From positions 868,001-932,000 of the forward strand of contig JBKBNU010000001.1 in assembly GCA_046294845.1 (NCBI GenBank): DNA of 64,000 nucleotides, written 5' to 3'. The notes beneath the pieces are model-generated. The model saw nothing but the letters and a program-made list of their open reading frames with translations, did no database searches and was not told where the DNA came from. Below are positions 63,159-64,000 of the stretch, piece after piece. This DNA comes from Micavibrio_C sp046294845. Its GTDB lineage: Bacteria > Pseudomonadota > Alphaproteobacteria > Micavibrionales > Micavibrionaceae. The number at the start of each line of letters is the position of its first letter. The first letter of the stretch is position 1. The translations under genes were made by a program, and so were the position numbers.

Positions 63159-64000
63159 TTAGCGTCCTTTGCGGGGGCCTTTTTTGGACTTGCCGCCTCT
63201 GGGCGGGCGGGGGCCCTCACCTGATGGGCCGCGGCTCTCGCCACCACCGCGCCGCGTGCGCCCTTTATCCTTACCCTTCTTGTCCCAGCTCCGCTTAGGG
63301 GAGGACGGCTTGCCGCGATATGCGGCGGGGGCTGCCATCATCAGGCCTGGAATATCGGCGCCGTCTGCATTGGTCACGGCAAAGACCATCCCGCCTGTAA
63401 CCGGATCGGCCTCTTTCAGGCGTACGCGCAACGAGGCTCCCAAACGATAAAGGCGGCGGCTGCGCCTGCCGATCAGGGCATGCTGGCGTTCATCGTGGTC
63501 GTAATAATCATCGGGCAGGCTACGGATCGGGATAATCCCGTCGGCACCACTTTCATTTAAGGTGACGAACAAGCCAAAGCGTGTAACACCGCTGATGCGA
63601 CCATCGAATTCGCCGCCTGTCCGTTCGGCAAGCCAGGCAGCCGTGAAACGGTCAACGGCTGAACGTTCTGCCTCCATGCTGCGGCGTTCGGTCTCGGATA
63701 TATGCTGCGACATTTCTTCCAGTCGCACCATTTCTTCATCATGCAATCCCGCCGGTCCCAGATCATAGGCGCGGATCAAGGCGCGGTGGATCAACAGATC
63801 GGCATAGCGGCGGATGGGGGATGTGAAGTGGGCATAACGTTGCAGGGCCAGACCGAAATGGCCGACATTTTCAGGGTCGTAATGTGCTTGCGCCTGACAG
63901 CGCAGGACTACCTGGGAAATCACATGGCTATAGGGTAACTCCGCTGCCTTGTGCAAAAGCTGGTTGATCTGCGCTGGGCGTAAAACTTGCCCTTTGGGCA
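63159..64000 (-). CDS. rnr: RNase R, C-terminal part (runs off right edge)
   Basis: The frame is open from the window edge (starting PKGQVLRPAQINQLLHK), so only about 280 residues of the 3' part are present. It holds the end of the RNB catalytic domain (HFTSPIRRYADLLIHRAL), an S1 RNA-binding domain (GRISGVTRFGLFVTL) and a long basic Gly/Lys/Arg-rich tail (KKGKDKGRTRRGGG onward). RNase R is a processive 3'-5' exoribonuclease able to degrade structured RNA. The TTG at 63956 is internal, not the start. Confidence 0.95.
   Translation of the reverse strand, partial: PKGQVLRPAQINQLLHKAAELPYSHVISQVVLRCQAQAHYDPENVGHFGLALQRYAHFTSPIRRYADLLIHRALIRAYDLGPAGLHDEEMVRLEEMSQHISETERRSMEAERSAVDRFTAAWLAERTGGEFDGRISGVTRFGLFVTLNESGADGIIPIRSLPDDYYDHDERQHALIGRRSRRLYRLGASLRVRLKEADPVTGGMVFAVTNADGADIPGLMMAAPAAYRGKPSSPKRSWDKKGKDKGRTRRGGGESRGPSGEGPRPPRGGKSKKGPRKGR

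Noticed and set aside
1..64000. CRISPR arrays, tRNA or rRNA genes
   Set aside because: No regularly spaced repeats were seen and no cloverleaf or rRNA-like segment was recognised by reading; a tRNA or Rfam scan was not possible here.

Overview
The window looks like chromosomal DNA of moderate GC from an alphaproteobacterium. The best evidence for the class is a MoxR / DUF58 / BatA-like / DUF4159 / DUF4175 cell-envelope cluster (the DUF4175/TIGR02302 family is essentially alphaproteobacterial), the bL33 and RNase R sequences at the right end, and the XRE repressor type. The order or genus cannot be fixed from the sequence. No rRNA, tRNA, CRISPR array, prophage or intact insertion sequence was seen; the only mobile DNA is a small IS3-family remnant near 7.6 kb.

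Left part (0-14.6 kb): a DUF7009-like gene converges on a MoeB/ThiF-rhodanese gene. Next comes a Cu(I)/Ag(I) efflux set on the minus strand (small secreted protein, CusB, CusA, DUF2231 membrane protein) without an outer-membrane partner. Then comes a 1902-residue protein with an M48-type zinc protease domain at its N-terminus and an ABC1/UbiB-like kinase fold at its C-terminus, its 3' end abutting the IS3 remnant. A VIT1/CCC1 metal transporter follows.

14.7-30.7 kb: stress and metabolism. There is a translationally coupled fur-katG pair. A five-gene sulfide/persulfide detoxification operon (rhodanese-DUF2892, TauE/SafE exporter, persulfide dioxygenase, AhpD-like, DUF2892) is divergent from a BigR-type ArsR regulator with palindromic operators. 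A lipid operon (44-residue secreted peptide, lipase, LplT-PlsC-acyl-ACP synthetase fusion) is divergent from a TetR regulator with three repeated operators and a Ca/Na antiporter. An NhaD/ArsB-type permease with a CBS protein and a Rieske oxygenase complete the block.

30.4-39.9 kb: a chemotaxis operon (cheY, cheZ, cheA with two CheW domains, cheW, cheY, cheB, cheR), converging on a tandem AAA+ ATPase.

40-51.5 kb: the MoxR/BatA-type envelope cluster. It is unusual because two proteins that are normally single polypeptides (DUF4175, and BatA-DUF4159) are each split into two genes on opposite strands, with the detached periplasmic half carrying its own signal peptide.

51.6-64 kb: a Mn/Zn/Fe-type ABC importer (two permeases, ATPase, binding protein), a System II cytochrome c maturation pair (CcsBA fusion plus TlpA-like thioredoxin), an XRE repressor divergent from an S24-like regulator that lacks the catalytic residues, a Lon protease with a non-standard N-terminal region, bL33 with an insertion, and the 3' part of RNase R running off the right edge.
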